From CAYYBZ01 sp964470285 [NCBI: uncultured Oligoflexia bacterium] (GTDB taxonomy: Bacteria > Bdellovibrionota_G > CAYYBZ01), in NCBI GenBank assembly GCA_964470285.1, contig CAYYBZ010000064.1:1-8482 (forward strand): 8,482 nucleotides of DNA. The letters are read 5' to 3'. The number at the start of each line of letters is the position of its first letter. The first letter of the stretch is position 1. Positions 1 to 6,488 of this stretch are shown piece after piece. The notes beneath the pieces are model-generated. The model had not been told where the DNA came from and searched no databases. It was given only the letters and a program-made list of their open reading frames with translations. The position numbers and the translations under genes are program-made.

Positions 1-1129
1 TTATAAACGGTTTTTCTTTAAGCCCGACAATGATTCCAAAAACCGCCATAAAAGACATCTGAAACGAAACACTGAACACCGCTGCCGGATCAAACGTTGT
101 TATTATAAATGCGACCCATAACAGAACATTCATTCCTATTAACGGCCTTGAGTATAAAACCGCTATAATACCTACTAAAAGCATCATAATTGCACGCATG
201 GTAGGATACGGCAAGCCGGTCATTAAGGCGTAAACGGAAGACGGTATTACAGCCATAATACAAGCCATAACTCCGGCATTGTATTTTATATTTAAATTTT
301 TAAAGGTTTTTAGAATAAAGTTAAATAGAAATGCAAAAAAAGCAAATACAATTCCCAAATGAAATCCGGATACAACCAGTAAGTGAGCTAGACCGGTTCT
401 TCTAAAATTATTCTTAATGTGCTTTAGAAGATCGTTTTTATTCCCTAAAAGAATACTTTTTAATATTCCCTTATGCTTTAGAGCAAGGGATTGTATTTTT
501 ATTTCGATTTTACCTCTTAGTTTCCCTGTTGCAGCCGAAATAAAGCCAAGCGATTCTTCATTTGCAATTTCATGAGAACTTTTTAGAAATCCCACATAAT
601 CTGGACCGAATGATTCGTTGGCTTTATTGATCAGAGGATGCTTATCGGTTTTCAATATCCTTTTTAAGGATATTAAAAAGGAAGACTTATCACCCTTGTT
701 TAAGTTAATTAACTTTTCATATACAAACACTCTTATCTTTGGCAGCAAATTTTCTTTCCTATCCAGTACTTCAATTGTCTTGAAATCAAATACCGTTTTA
801 TAATTGTCAAATCTCGGTTGGCTGATAATTTCCCCGCTCAATCTTCTGGGGAAAGAAGTATCCATGCTTATCCGGAACATCGATTTTGACAAGACGCTGT
901 TTGCTCCGATAAAAAACAAAACCATTGCAATAGATACAGTTTTTAATGGTAACGCGCTTACTTTTAAAGAACATGAAAGTAAAAAAAGTAAAAGAGCAAA
1001 TGCGGGCAGGAAAAAAAGGCAAAGATAGACGGGCTCCAAATAAGGCGCACTTACAATACCCAGGATATAATAAATTAAAGGAAAAATTACCGGATATTTT
1101 TTAACGCTGCCGAAACTTGCTGATGTCAT
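1..1129 (-). CDS. comEC: ComEC/Rec2-family DNA uptake channel, N-terminal part (cut by window edge)
   Basis: Inner-membrane channel protein that carries single-stranded DNA into the cytoplasm during natural transformation. The frame is open for 376 codons from ATG at 1129 to the left edge, about half of a usual ComEC (roughly 750-800 residues). Hydrophobic stretches lie at about residues 13-30, 34-53 and 61-78. A soluble segment at about 90-200 fits the OB-like DUF4131 domain. The Competence domain then begins, with LLGNKNDL (227-234), the hallmark TGLAHLLVVSGFHLG (245-259), TGLPYPTMRA (304-313) and FDPAAVFSVSFQMSFMAV (346-363) among further membrane segments. The rest of the Competence domain, and any C-terminal metallo-beta-lactamase-like domain, lie outside the window. 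It starts 13 bases after the uvrC stop with no clear Shine-Dalgarno sequence, so translation probably depends on coupling to uvrC. The start is chosen because it puts the first membrane helix about 12 residues in, as is common in the family. Family assignment is firm; actual competence of the organism is inference. Confidence 0.93.
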   Translation of the reverse strand, partial: MTSASFGSVKKYPVIFPLIYYILGIVSAPYLEPVYLCLFFLPAFALLLFLLSCSLKVSALPLKTVSIAMVLFFIGANSVLSKSMFRISMDTSFPRRLSGEIISQPRFDNYKTVFDFKTIEVLDRKENLLPKIRVFVYEKLINLNKGDKSSFLISLKRILKTDKHPLINKANESFGPDYVGFLKSSHEIANEESLGFISAATGKLRGKIEIKIQSLALKHKGILKSILLGNKNDLLKHIKNNFRRTGLAHLLVVSGFHLGIVFAFFAFLFNFILKTFKNLNIKYNAGVMACIMAVIPSSVYALMTGLPYPTMRAIMMLLVGIIAVLYSRPLIGMNVLLWVAFIITTFDPAAVFSVSFQMSFMAVFGIIVGLKEKPFI

Positions 1130-1142
1130 CTTTAGCCGATTG

Positions 1143-2789
1143 TTACTTTACCTTATCCCTGAGTTTTCTATGATAGGAAAGAGCAAACCTATGGGCTTCA
1201 TCCCTGACTCTTCCGATAAGCTGAAGAACCGGGGAATTTGCTTTTAAAGAAAGGGCATTCTTTCGCCCCTTAAGAAAAATTCTGTCTATTTGTTTTTTGT
1301 TTTTCTTTGTTCTTTCCTTTGCAATTGAAACAAGATTAATAGGATCGTAGGACTTCTCGTTCAGAATCTCAGCCGCCACGTTTAACTGTCCCTTACCGCC
1401 GTCTATTACTATGAGATCCGGGAGGGGACCCAGATCCTGATTTGAAAGACGTCTTGTAAGGATTTCATTTAACATAGAATAATCATCGGGTTTATTTACC
1501 CCTTTAATCTTGAATTTCCTGTATAAATCTTTATCTGAAATACCGTTTGTAAAAACTACCATGGATCCGACTGCGTGTTTTCCCTGTATTCCTGAAATAT
1601 CATAACCCTCTATGCGAACCGGCAGTGACGATAAACTTAATGTTGATTTGCAGGATTCCAAAAGTTTTTTAACTTTTTCTTCTTCCGTCTGTACTTCGAC
1701 AATAGCCTGTCTGGCATTTTCTTCAGCCATATCGACAAGTTTTTTCTTGCTCCCCTTTTGTGGGATTATTATTTTCGGCAATTTTTGTGAATTCTTTTTC
1801 ATTGCTTCTCCTAAAAGACTTTTATCTTTTAAAAGGTTCGGGATGAGTATTTCTCCCGGAGTGAATGTTGCCTTGTTAAGATAATACTGGCTCAGGAACG
1901 AACTGAAGGCTTCCTTGTCATTTAAGTATTTAGCTTTCAGTTTGAAGTTCTTTCCTCCTATAAGCCTGCCCTCCCTAACAGGAAGGACTGAAACCGCAAC
2001 AAATTCTCCGTTTCTTGCGAATCCGAATATGTCCCTGTTTTTAAAGTCATCACCAATAACTTTTTGCTCAGTCATTGAGTCATTAAGAGCGTTAATTCTG
2101 TCTCTGTAGCTTGCCGCGTCCTCGTATCTCGTCTCCTCGGATGATTTGTGCATCTTTATCCTTAAATCACATAGAACATCCCGAGTATTACCTTTTAAGA
2201 AACTTACTGCACCCTTAACAATTTCCCTATACGCTTCTTTTGAAACGTATCCCGTGCAAGGCGCCAGACAAAGTCCGATTTGATAAAGAATACATGGTCT
2301 TGATCTGTTTTTAAAAACATGATCGGAACATCTTCTAAGCGGGAATATCTTACCCACACCTTTCATCGTTGACTTAATCGCATAACCAGAAGAATACGGA
2401 CCGAAATAGACTGCACCGTCGTTTCTCGGTCTTCTTATAAAAGTCATTCTTGGGAAATCCTCTTTAAGGTCGAGGCGTATACAGAGAAAGTCCTTGTCAT
2501 CACGCAAATTTATATTGTATCGGGGTTTGAGTTTCTTAATCAGCGTGTTTTCCAGTAGAAAAGCCTCGGTTTCATTATCGGTAACGATAAACTCAATATC
2601 CCTTATCCTGGGCACAAAAAGTAAAACCGAATTTCTCTTGTCTTTCAGCGGACCGAAATAGTTCTTAACCCGATTCCTTAAGTGTTTTGCCTTGCCGACG
2701 TAAAGAACAGAATCTTTAGCGTCTTTCATTATGTAAACACCGGGCCTACCGGGAATATTTTTCAGCTTATGACCGAGTTTTGGCCCCAT
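1143..2789 (-). CDS. uvrC: UvrABC system protein C (excinuclease subunit C), without C-terminal helix-hairpin-helix domain
   Basis: Dual-incision nuclease of nucleotide excision repair, recruited by the UvrB-DNA complex; it cuts 3' and then 5' of the lesion. Domains in order: GIY-YIG nuclease for the 3' cut (residues 12-90, with PGVYI at 16-20, LYVGKA at 29-34, candidate catalytic R40 and the acidic segment NETEAFLLE at 72-80); four cysteines C154, C166, C174, C178 matching the UvrC metal/Fe-S cluster motif; UVR motif, about 205-240, which contacts UvrB; and an RNase H-like nuclease for the 5' cut, with D397 (GYDIS), D463 (VIDGGKGQL) and H533 (RDEAH) fitting the DDH triad. The protein stops at 548 residues, directly after HRKLRDKVK. 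E. coli UvrC (610 residues) continues there into a tandem helix-hairpin-helix DNA-binding domain, which is absent here. The ATG overlaps the uvrB stop by one base (TAATG). An AAGGAG sits 14 bases upstream, farther than ideal, which suggests coupled translation. Confidence 0.97.
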   Translation of the reverse strand: MGPKLGHKLKNIPGRPGVYIMKDAKDSVLYVGKAKHLRNRVKNYFGPLKDKRNSVLLFVPRIRDIEFIVTDNETEAFLLENTLIKKLKPRYNINLRDDKDFLCIRLDLKEDFPRMTFIRRPRNDGAVYFGPYSSGYAIKSTMKGVGKIFPLRRCSDHVFKNRSRPCILYQIGLCLAPCTGYVSKEAYREIVKGAVSFLKGNTRDVLCDLRIKMHKSSEETRYEDAASYRDRINALNDSMTEQKVIGDDFKNRDIFGFARNGEFVAVSVLPVREGRLIGGKNFKLKAKYLNDKEAFSSFLSQYYLNKATFTPGEILIPNLLKDKSLLGEAMKKNSQKLPKIIIPQKGSKKKLVDMAEENARQAIVEVQTEEEKVKKLLESCKSTLSLSSLPVRIEGYDISGIQGKHAVGSMVVFTNGISDKDLYRKFKIKGVNKPDDYSMLNEILTRRLSNQDLGPLPDLIVIDGGKGQLNVAAEILNEKSYDPINLVSIAKERTKKNKKQIDRIFLKGRKNALSLKANSPVLQLIGRVRDEAHRFALSYHRKLRDKVK

Positions 2790-2791
2790 TA
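2787..2791 (-). other. uvrB/uvrC stop-start overlap (TAATG)
   Basis: The uvrB stop codon TAA (2791-2789) shares its last A with the uvrC ATG (2789-2787). The only good Shine-Dalgarno sequence, AAGGAG at 2809-2804, lies inside the uvrB coding region, 14 bases before the start. This arrangement favours termination-reinitiation and would keep UvrB and UvrC synthesis linked. Confidence 0.9.
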
Positions 2792-4783
2792 TCTCAGTTC
2801 CAGCTCCTTATCGTTTAGCTTAATTATTCTATCCCTGATTTCTGCCGCTTTTTCAAAATCGAGGTCTTTAGCGGCTGTTAACATTTCTTTTTTAAGCTTT
2901 TTAATCATTTTAGGAATTTTATTAATCGGGATATCCTTTATTGTGTCATCTTCAAACAGATCAATCTGTAAATAATCAGCGTTGCACACTTTGGCTAAAG
3001 AATCGTGTATCTCTCTGACAATAGTTTTTGGCGTAATACCCATTTTTTCGTTGTATTTACTCTGAAGCGTTCTTCTTCTTTCGGTTTCATTCATTGCCCG
3101 ATGCATTGATTTTGTAACACTGTCAGCATAGAGAATAGCGGTTCCCTCTACGTTGCGTGCCGCTCTTCCGAAAGTCTGTACAAGTGAGCGTTCCGATCTT
3201 AAGAATCCCTCCTTGTCGGCATCGAATATTGCGACCAGTGATACTTCCGGTAAATCAAGACCTTCGCGTAAAAGATTAATTCCGACCAGTACGTCAAACT
3301 TACCCAGCCTTAAATCTCTCAATATTTCGGTTCTTTCGATAGCATCGATGTCGGAATGGAGGTATCTTACTTTAAGTCCTTTTTCCCTGTAGTATTCCGT
3401 CAGTTCTTCCGCCATTCTCTTTGTCAGCGTTGTCGCCAGCACTCTTTGATTCTTCTCAATTCTTTTTTTAGCCTCAGTTAACAGGTTGTCTACCTGGTTT
3501 TCAACGGGTCTGACTTCGATTCTGGGATCGATGAGACCTGTCGGCCTTATAACCTGTTCGACAATTTCGCCCTTTGTCTTTTTGAGCTCGTAATCGGCCG
3601 GAGTCGCCGAAACATAGATTTTCTGATTTATATATTTTTCAAATTCTTCGAATTTCAGAGGCCTGTTATCCAGCGCTGAAGGCAGTCTGAATCCGTATTC
3701 GACCAGGGTTTCCTTTCTGGACCTATCCCCCTTATACATTCCGTTTATCTGCGGAACAGAAATATGGCTCTCATCGATTATAAAAAGAAAATTTTCAGGG
3801 AAATAATCAAGAAGAGTATACGGCTTTTCCCCTGGCTTTCTTCCGTCAAAATGTCTGGAATAATTTTCAATGCCCGTGCAATAACCCATCTCCTGTATCA
3901 TCTCAAGATCATATTTTGTTCTTTGTTCAAGTCTTTGAAGTTCCAAAAGCCTGTTATTGCTTTTTAGAAACTTTCTCCTTTCTTCGAGCTCTTCTTTTAT
4001 CGTTATCATACCTTTTTGGATAATGTGATCAGGGGCCACATAATGGCTGGCAGGATAAAGATAAATATTCTCCATTTCTTTAATAGATTTACCTCTTAGA
4101 GGGTCCATTTCTTCAATTCTCTCGACAGAATCCCCAAAAAAAGAAATTCTTACCGCGAGCTTCTCTTCATAGGCTGGGATAATCTCAACGGTGTCTCCTC
4201 TTACCCTGAAAGTACCCCGGTGAAAATCTGTATCGTTTCTTTCATATTGAATTTTAACAAGATTCTTAAGAAGTGTTTCTCTGTCAAGTTCATCACCTTT
4301 TCTTATTAGTAGATGAAGGTTTTGATACTCTTCAGGCGAACCCAGCGCATAAATGCATGATACCGAAGCCACAATTATTACATCTTTTCTCTCAAATAAT
4401 GATCTTGTAGCTGAATGTCTGAGTTTATCTATGTTCTCATTTATACTGGAATCCTTTTCAATATAAGTATCGGTGCGGGGAATGTAAGCTTCGGGTTGAT
4501 AGTAATCGTAGTAGCTTATGAAATATTCAACTGCATTATCAGGGAAAAGGTCTTTAAATTCCGAGTAAAGCTGAGCGGCTAAGGTTTTGTTTGGGGCCAA
4601 AACCAGAGTGGGCCTATTAATATGTGCAATAACGTTGGCTATAGAAAAAGTCTTCCCGGAACCGGTTACTCCTAAAAGCACCTGATCTTTTTTCCCGGAT
4701 TCGATTCCCTTTACCAGCTCTTCAATTGCCCGGGGCTGATCTCCCTGAGGGTTAAAATCGGATTTTAGAGAAAACTTACACAT
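2789..4783 (-). CDS. uvrB: UvrABC system protein B (excinuclease subunit B)
   Basis: Damage-verifying helicase-like ATPase of nucleotide excision repair. It is loaded on DNA by UvrA, clamps one strand with its beta-hairpin and then recruits UvrC. The 664 residues compare well with E. coli UvrB (673), and the N-terminus aligns without an extension. Visible motifs: the Q-motif-like [11 protein letters not shown] (10-20); Walker A GVTGSGKT (38-45); the aromatic beta-hairpin region beginning [17 protein letters not shown] (91-107), used to probe for damage; Walker B/DEAD-type IIDESH (335-340); SATP (392-395); helicase motif [11 protein letters not shown] (501-510); motif [11 protein letters not shown] (536-544); and the C-terminal UVR motif (about 624-660) that pairs with the UVR motif of UvrC. 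Its ATG directly follows the cysS TAG stop. There is no good Shine-Dalgarno sequence nearby, so translation is probably coupled to cysS. All key motifs are intact. UvrA, its loading partner, is not encoded in this window. Confidence 0.98.
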   Translation of the reverse strand: MCKFSLKSDFNPQGDQPRAIEELVKGIESGKKDQVLLGVTGSGKTFSIANVIAHINRPTLVLAPNKTLAAQLYSEFKDLFPDNAVEYFISYYDYYQPEAYIPRTDTYIEKDSSINENIDKLRHSATRSLFERKDVIIVASVSCIYALGSPEEYQNLHLLIRKGDELDRETLLKNLVKIQYERNDTDFHRGTFRVRGDTVEIIPAYEEKLAVRISFFGDSVERIEEMDPLRGKSIKEMENIYLYPASHYVAPDHIIQKGMITIKEELEERRKFLKSNNRLLELQRLEQRTKYDLEMIQEMGYCTGIENYSRHFDGRKPGEKPYTLLDYFPENFLFIIDESHISVPQINGMYKGDRSRKETLVEYGFRLPSALDNRPLKFEEFEKYINQKIYVSATPADYELKKTKGEIVEQVIRPTGLIDPRIEVRPVENQVDNLLTEAKKRIEKNQRVLATTLTKRMAEELTEYYREKGLKVRYLHSDIDAIERTEILRDLRLGKFDVLVGINLLREGLDLPEVSLVAIFDADKEGFLRSERSLVQTFGRAARNVEGTAILYADSVTKSMHRAMNETERRRTLQSKYNEKMGITPKTIVREIHDSLAKVCNADYLQIDLFEDDTIKDIPINKIPKMIKKLKKEMLTAAKDLDFEKAAEIRDRIIKLNDKELELR

Positions 4784-4786
4784 CTA
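4781..4786 (-). other. cysS/uvrB stop-start abutment (TAGATG)
   Basis: The cysS stop TAG (4786-4784) is followed with no gap by the uvrB ATG (4783-4781). The bases before it (AAATTTATTAAA) hold no Shine-Dalgarno sequence; the nearest purine-rich patch (AGGTGG) is about 15 bases from the start. uvrB translation therefore probably relies on ribosomes finishing cysS. Confidence 0.85.
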
Positions 4787-6229
4787 TTTAATAAATTTCC
4801 ACCTGGTGCCGTCTTTTTTGTCTTCCAGCTCTACCTTGCATTCTTTTAAAAGCCTGTTCCTTATTTCATCCGCCTTTTTCCAGTCTTTTTTTGCCCTGGC
4901 GGAATTTCTCTCTTCAATAAGCTTTTCTATTGTTTCAAATTTAATATCACCACCGGAACACTGGTTGTGAAAATAATCGTCAGGACTTGTTCTACTCTCG
5001 AAAAGTCCCATCTTTGATGAAGCAAAGGTAACAGCCGAAATGGTTGCGCTAAGCTCATATTGAAGCTTTTTCTTATCTTTGGAAGTTTTTATTTTATCGA
5101 TCAAAGTAAAACCCTTATTTACATAATCAAAAATATATCCGATAGCTTTTGCCGTATTAAAATCGTCATCCATTGCATCTATGAATTTGGCTTCGAATTC
5201 ATCGTCGTTCTTAACAGCTCCCTGACCCTGCGATATTTCCTTTACATCTTTATAAAGAGTATAAACCCTGCAAACGGCCTTTTCGGATTCCTTGAGGTAT
5301 TCGTCTGCAAAATCAATGGGCGACCTGTAATGAGTTTGAAGGATGAAAAGCTTAATTGCATCGGGAGAATATTTTTTCAAAAGTTCTTTGATGTTTATTA
5401 CATTGCCAAGTGATTTTGACATTTTTTCCTTATTCATGTTGACAAAACCGCAGTGCATCCAGTATTTGGCAAAAGATTTGCCGGAAGCCCCCTCGCTTTG
5501 GGCAATTTCATTTTCATGATGGGGGAAAACAAGGTCTTTTCCCCCGCCGTGTATATCGAATGTTTCGCCCAGATATTTTGAGCTCATTGCCGAGCATTCT
5601 ATGTGCCAGCCGGGTCTTCCTCTTCCATCATTAAATTCCCATGACGGTTCTCCCTCCTTGGCCGCTTTCCATAGTGCAAAATCCATGGGGTTTCGCTTTT
5701 TATCGGAGACTTCCACCCTTGCACCAGCTTCCATCTCTTCTAAAGATCTTTTGGAAAGTTTGCCGTAATTCTTAAAATTTGAAACGGAATAATAAACATC
5801 TCCGTTGCTTTTGTAAGCCAACCCCTTTTGCTCAAGCTTCCTTATTATTGCTTTCATTTCTTCAATATGCTGCGAAGCTCTCGGCTCTTTATCCGGCAAC
5901 AATAAACCCAAGGATTTAATATCTTCATGCAGTGAATCTGAATATTTTTTGGCAACTTCCTCAAAGGGAAGGCTCTCTTCATTGGATTTCTTTATAATTT
6001 TGTCGTCAACATCTGTAATATTTCTTATAAAAGTGACCTTATGCTCGCCTTCAAACCTGAACTTAAGATATCTATGAACGGCATCGAAACATATGTAAGC
6101 GCGACCATGCCCTATATGTGCATGATCGTAGGCGGTTACTCCGCAAACATACATGCCGATTTTGCCCTTTTCTACAGGCACAAACTCTTCCTTTTTCCCC
6201 GTCATCGTATTGTAAATCTTAAGCCCCAT
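4784..6229 (-). CDS. cysS: Cysteinyl-tRNA synthetase
   Basis: Class I aminoacyl-tRNA synthetase that activates cysteine with ATP and attaches it to tRNA-Cys in the cytoplasm. Its 481 residues are slightly longer than E. coli CysS (461). The Rossmann catalytic domain is complete: YVCGVTAYDHAHIGHGRAY (27-45) carries the HIGH signature at 38-41, and KMSKS lies at 269-273. The cysteine-selecting zinc site is present as C29, C212 (HIECSAM), H237 and E241 (FPHHENEIAQ). The FDIHGGGKDLVFPHHENE block (224-241) is diagnostic of CysS rather than MshC or other class I enzymes. The helical DALR-type and C-terminal anticodon-binding regions occupy about 340-481 and are lysine-rich and more variable. The ATG at 6229 is preceded by GGGAG with a six-base spacer, the best ribosome site on this strand. 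It is the first gene of the cysS-uvrB-uvrC-comEC run, so its promoter probably drives the repair genes too. Confidence 0.98.
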   Translation of the reverse strand: MGLKIYNTMTGKKEEFVPVEKGKIGMYVCGVTAYDHAHIGHGRAYICFDAVHRYLKFRFEGEHKVTFIRNITDVDDKIIKKSNEESLPFEEVAKKYSDSLHEDIKSLGLLLPDKEPRASQHIEEMKAIIRKLEQKGLAYKSNGDVYYSVSNFKNYGKLSKRSLEEMEAGARVEVSDKKRNPMDFALWKAAKEGEPSWEFNDGRGRPGWHIECSAMSSKYLGETFDIHGGGKDLVFPHHENEIAQSEGASGKSFAKYWMHCGFVNMNKEKMSKSLGNVINIKELLKKYSPDAIKLFILQTHYRSPIDFADEYLKESEKAVCRVYTLYKDVKEISQGQGAVKNDDEFEAKFIDAMDDDFNTAKAIGYIFDYVNKGFTLIDKIKTSKDKKKLQYELSATISAVTFASSKMGLFESRTSPDDYFHNQCSGGDIKFETIEKLIEERNSARAKKDWKKADEIRNRLLKECKVELEDKKDGTRWKFIK

Positions 6230-6235
6230 TTGAAT

Positions 6236-6240
6236 CTCCC
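6236..6240 (-). promoter_or_regulatory. Ribosome binding site of cysS
   Basis: On the minus strand GGGAG is followed by ATTCAA and then the cysS ATG, a six-base spacer. It supports the start at 6229 and is the only well-placed Shine-Dalgarno sequence in the minus-strand cluster. Confidence 0.75.
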
Positions 6241-6269
6241 GTTAATCATAATTAAGCACCGGACCTCTC

Positions 6270-6298
6270 ATCTAAAAAGAATTGAGTGTCAAAGTCAA
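6270..6298 (-). promoter_or_regulatory. Candidate sigma-70-type promoter for the cysS-uvrB-uvrC-comEC operon
   Basis: The -35-like TTGACT (6298-6293) is followed after 17 bases by a weak -10-like TTAGAT (6275-6270), which would start transcription near 6263 and give a leader of about 34 bases. The -35 matches five of six consensus bases, but the -10 only three. A second possibility lies upstream: TTGACG (6332-6327) with TAAAAA (6308-6303) at an 18-base spacing. One of these probably serves the operon, but sequence alone does not say which. Confidence 0.4.
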
Positions 6299-6347
6299 CG
6301 TATTTTTAAAGGTTTAGCCCTCTTAACGTCAAATCAGTTCTAATTTA

Positions 6348-6366
6348 GCATGAGCAAATTTCATGC
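6348..6366. repeat. Small perfect inverted repeat, candidate operator
   Basis: GCATGA (6348-6353) and TCATGC (6361-6366) are exact reverse complements separated by seven bases (GCAAATT). The repeat lies between the two outward-facing promoter candidates, a reasonable place for a dimeric regulator to act on both. It has no T-run and a short stem, so it is not a terminator. A repeat of this size can occur by chance in 259 bases, so a regulatory role is only a suggestion. Confidence 0.35.
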
Positions 6367-6431
6367 CTAGAGAAATGATTGCAAATTCTTATGGTTATGG
6401 AAATAAACATACGGATTTCATACTCTTAAAG

Positions 6432-6460
6432 TTTAAATTCTGTACCTTATATGCTAATAT
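6432..6460 (+). promoter_or_regulatory. Candidate sigma-70-type promoter for the UvrD/PcrA-type helicase gene
   Basis: TTTAAA (6432-6437) and TAATAT (6455-6460) are spaced by 17 bases, each matching four of six consensus bases, and TGC immediately before the -10 gives an extended -10 element. Transcription would begin near 6467, leaving a leader of about 22 bases that contains the AAGGAG ribosome site. The position fits the TTG start at 6489 and would fall inside the coding region if the upstream ATG at 6363 were used. Confidence 0.5.
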
Positions 6461-6476
6461 CCCTTTCACTTTCGAT

Positions 6477-6482
6477 AAGGAG
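6477..6482 (+). promoter_or_regulatory. Ribosome binding site deciding the TTG start of the helicase
   Basis: AAGGAG is followed by six bases and then TTG at 6489. This strong, ideally spaced site is the main reason for preferring the TTG over the in-frame ATG codons at 6363 and 6375 (no convincing ribosome site) or 6552 (which would remove the Q motif). An in-frame TTG at 6483 abuts the site and is too close. Confidence 0.75.
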
Positions 6483-6488
6483 TTGATT

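Larger units (their letters stand above)
6230..6488. promoter_or_regulatory. Divergent intergenic control region between cysS and the helicase gene
   Basis: This is the only substantial non-coding stretch in the window, 259 bases and AT-rich, lying between two outward-facing genes. It must hold the start signals for both transcription units. I see candidate promoters facing each way, a perfect 6-base inverted repeat between them, a GCAAATT direct repeat at 6354 and 6381, and a ribosome binding site at each end. I see no tRNA, no riboswitch or T-box-like fold (a T-box leader would not fit in the short cysS leader), no LexA-type box (CTG-N10-CAG or GAAC-N4-GTTC) and no rho-independent terminator. 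A 42-codon in-frame opening upstream of the helicase start (from 6363) lies here and is treated as non-coding. Confidence 0.7.

Noticed and set aside
804-1028. Open frames on both strands at about 804-1028
   Set aside because: They lie inside the continuous comEC frame, which has clear family motifs. Their translations show low-complexity lysine-rich or phenylalanine-rich stretches and no recognisable domain.
1130-1160. uvrC as a pseudogene truncated by a frameshift
   Set aside because: All catalytic residues are intact, the frame is clean, and comEC with its own start follows after 13 bases, leaving no room for a shifted C-terminal domain. The short form looks genuine, at least in this sequence.
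2682-2975. A 97-codon hydrophobic plus-strand frame across the uvrB/uvrC junction
   Set aside because: It is antisense to the lysine- and glutamate-rich UVR motif of UvrB and the UvrC N-terminus, which naturally reads as serine, leucine and phenylalanine on the other strand. It has no support as a gene.
6242-6255. TTAAT-CATA-ATTAA inverted repeat in the cysS leader
   Set aside because: Five AT-only base pairs in an AT-rich region are easily explained by chance and would form no stable structure.
6041-6343. A 100-codon plus-strand frame starting inside cysS and reaching the intergenic region
   Set aside because: Most of it is antisense to the conserved HIGH region of cysS. No ribosome binding site or recognisable protein family was seen.
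6230-6488. LexA/SOS box, T-box leader or small RNA in the intergenic region
   Set aside because: No CTG-N10-CAG or GAAC-N4-GTTC pattern was found. The cysS leader predicted from the promoter is too short for a T-box, and no stable long hairpin with a T-run was seen.
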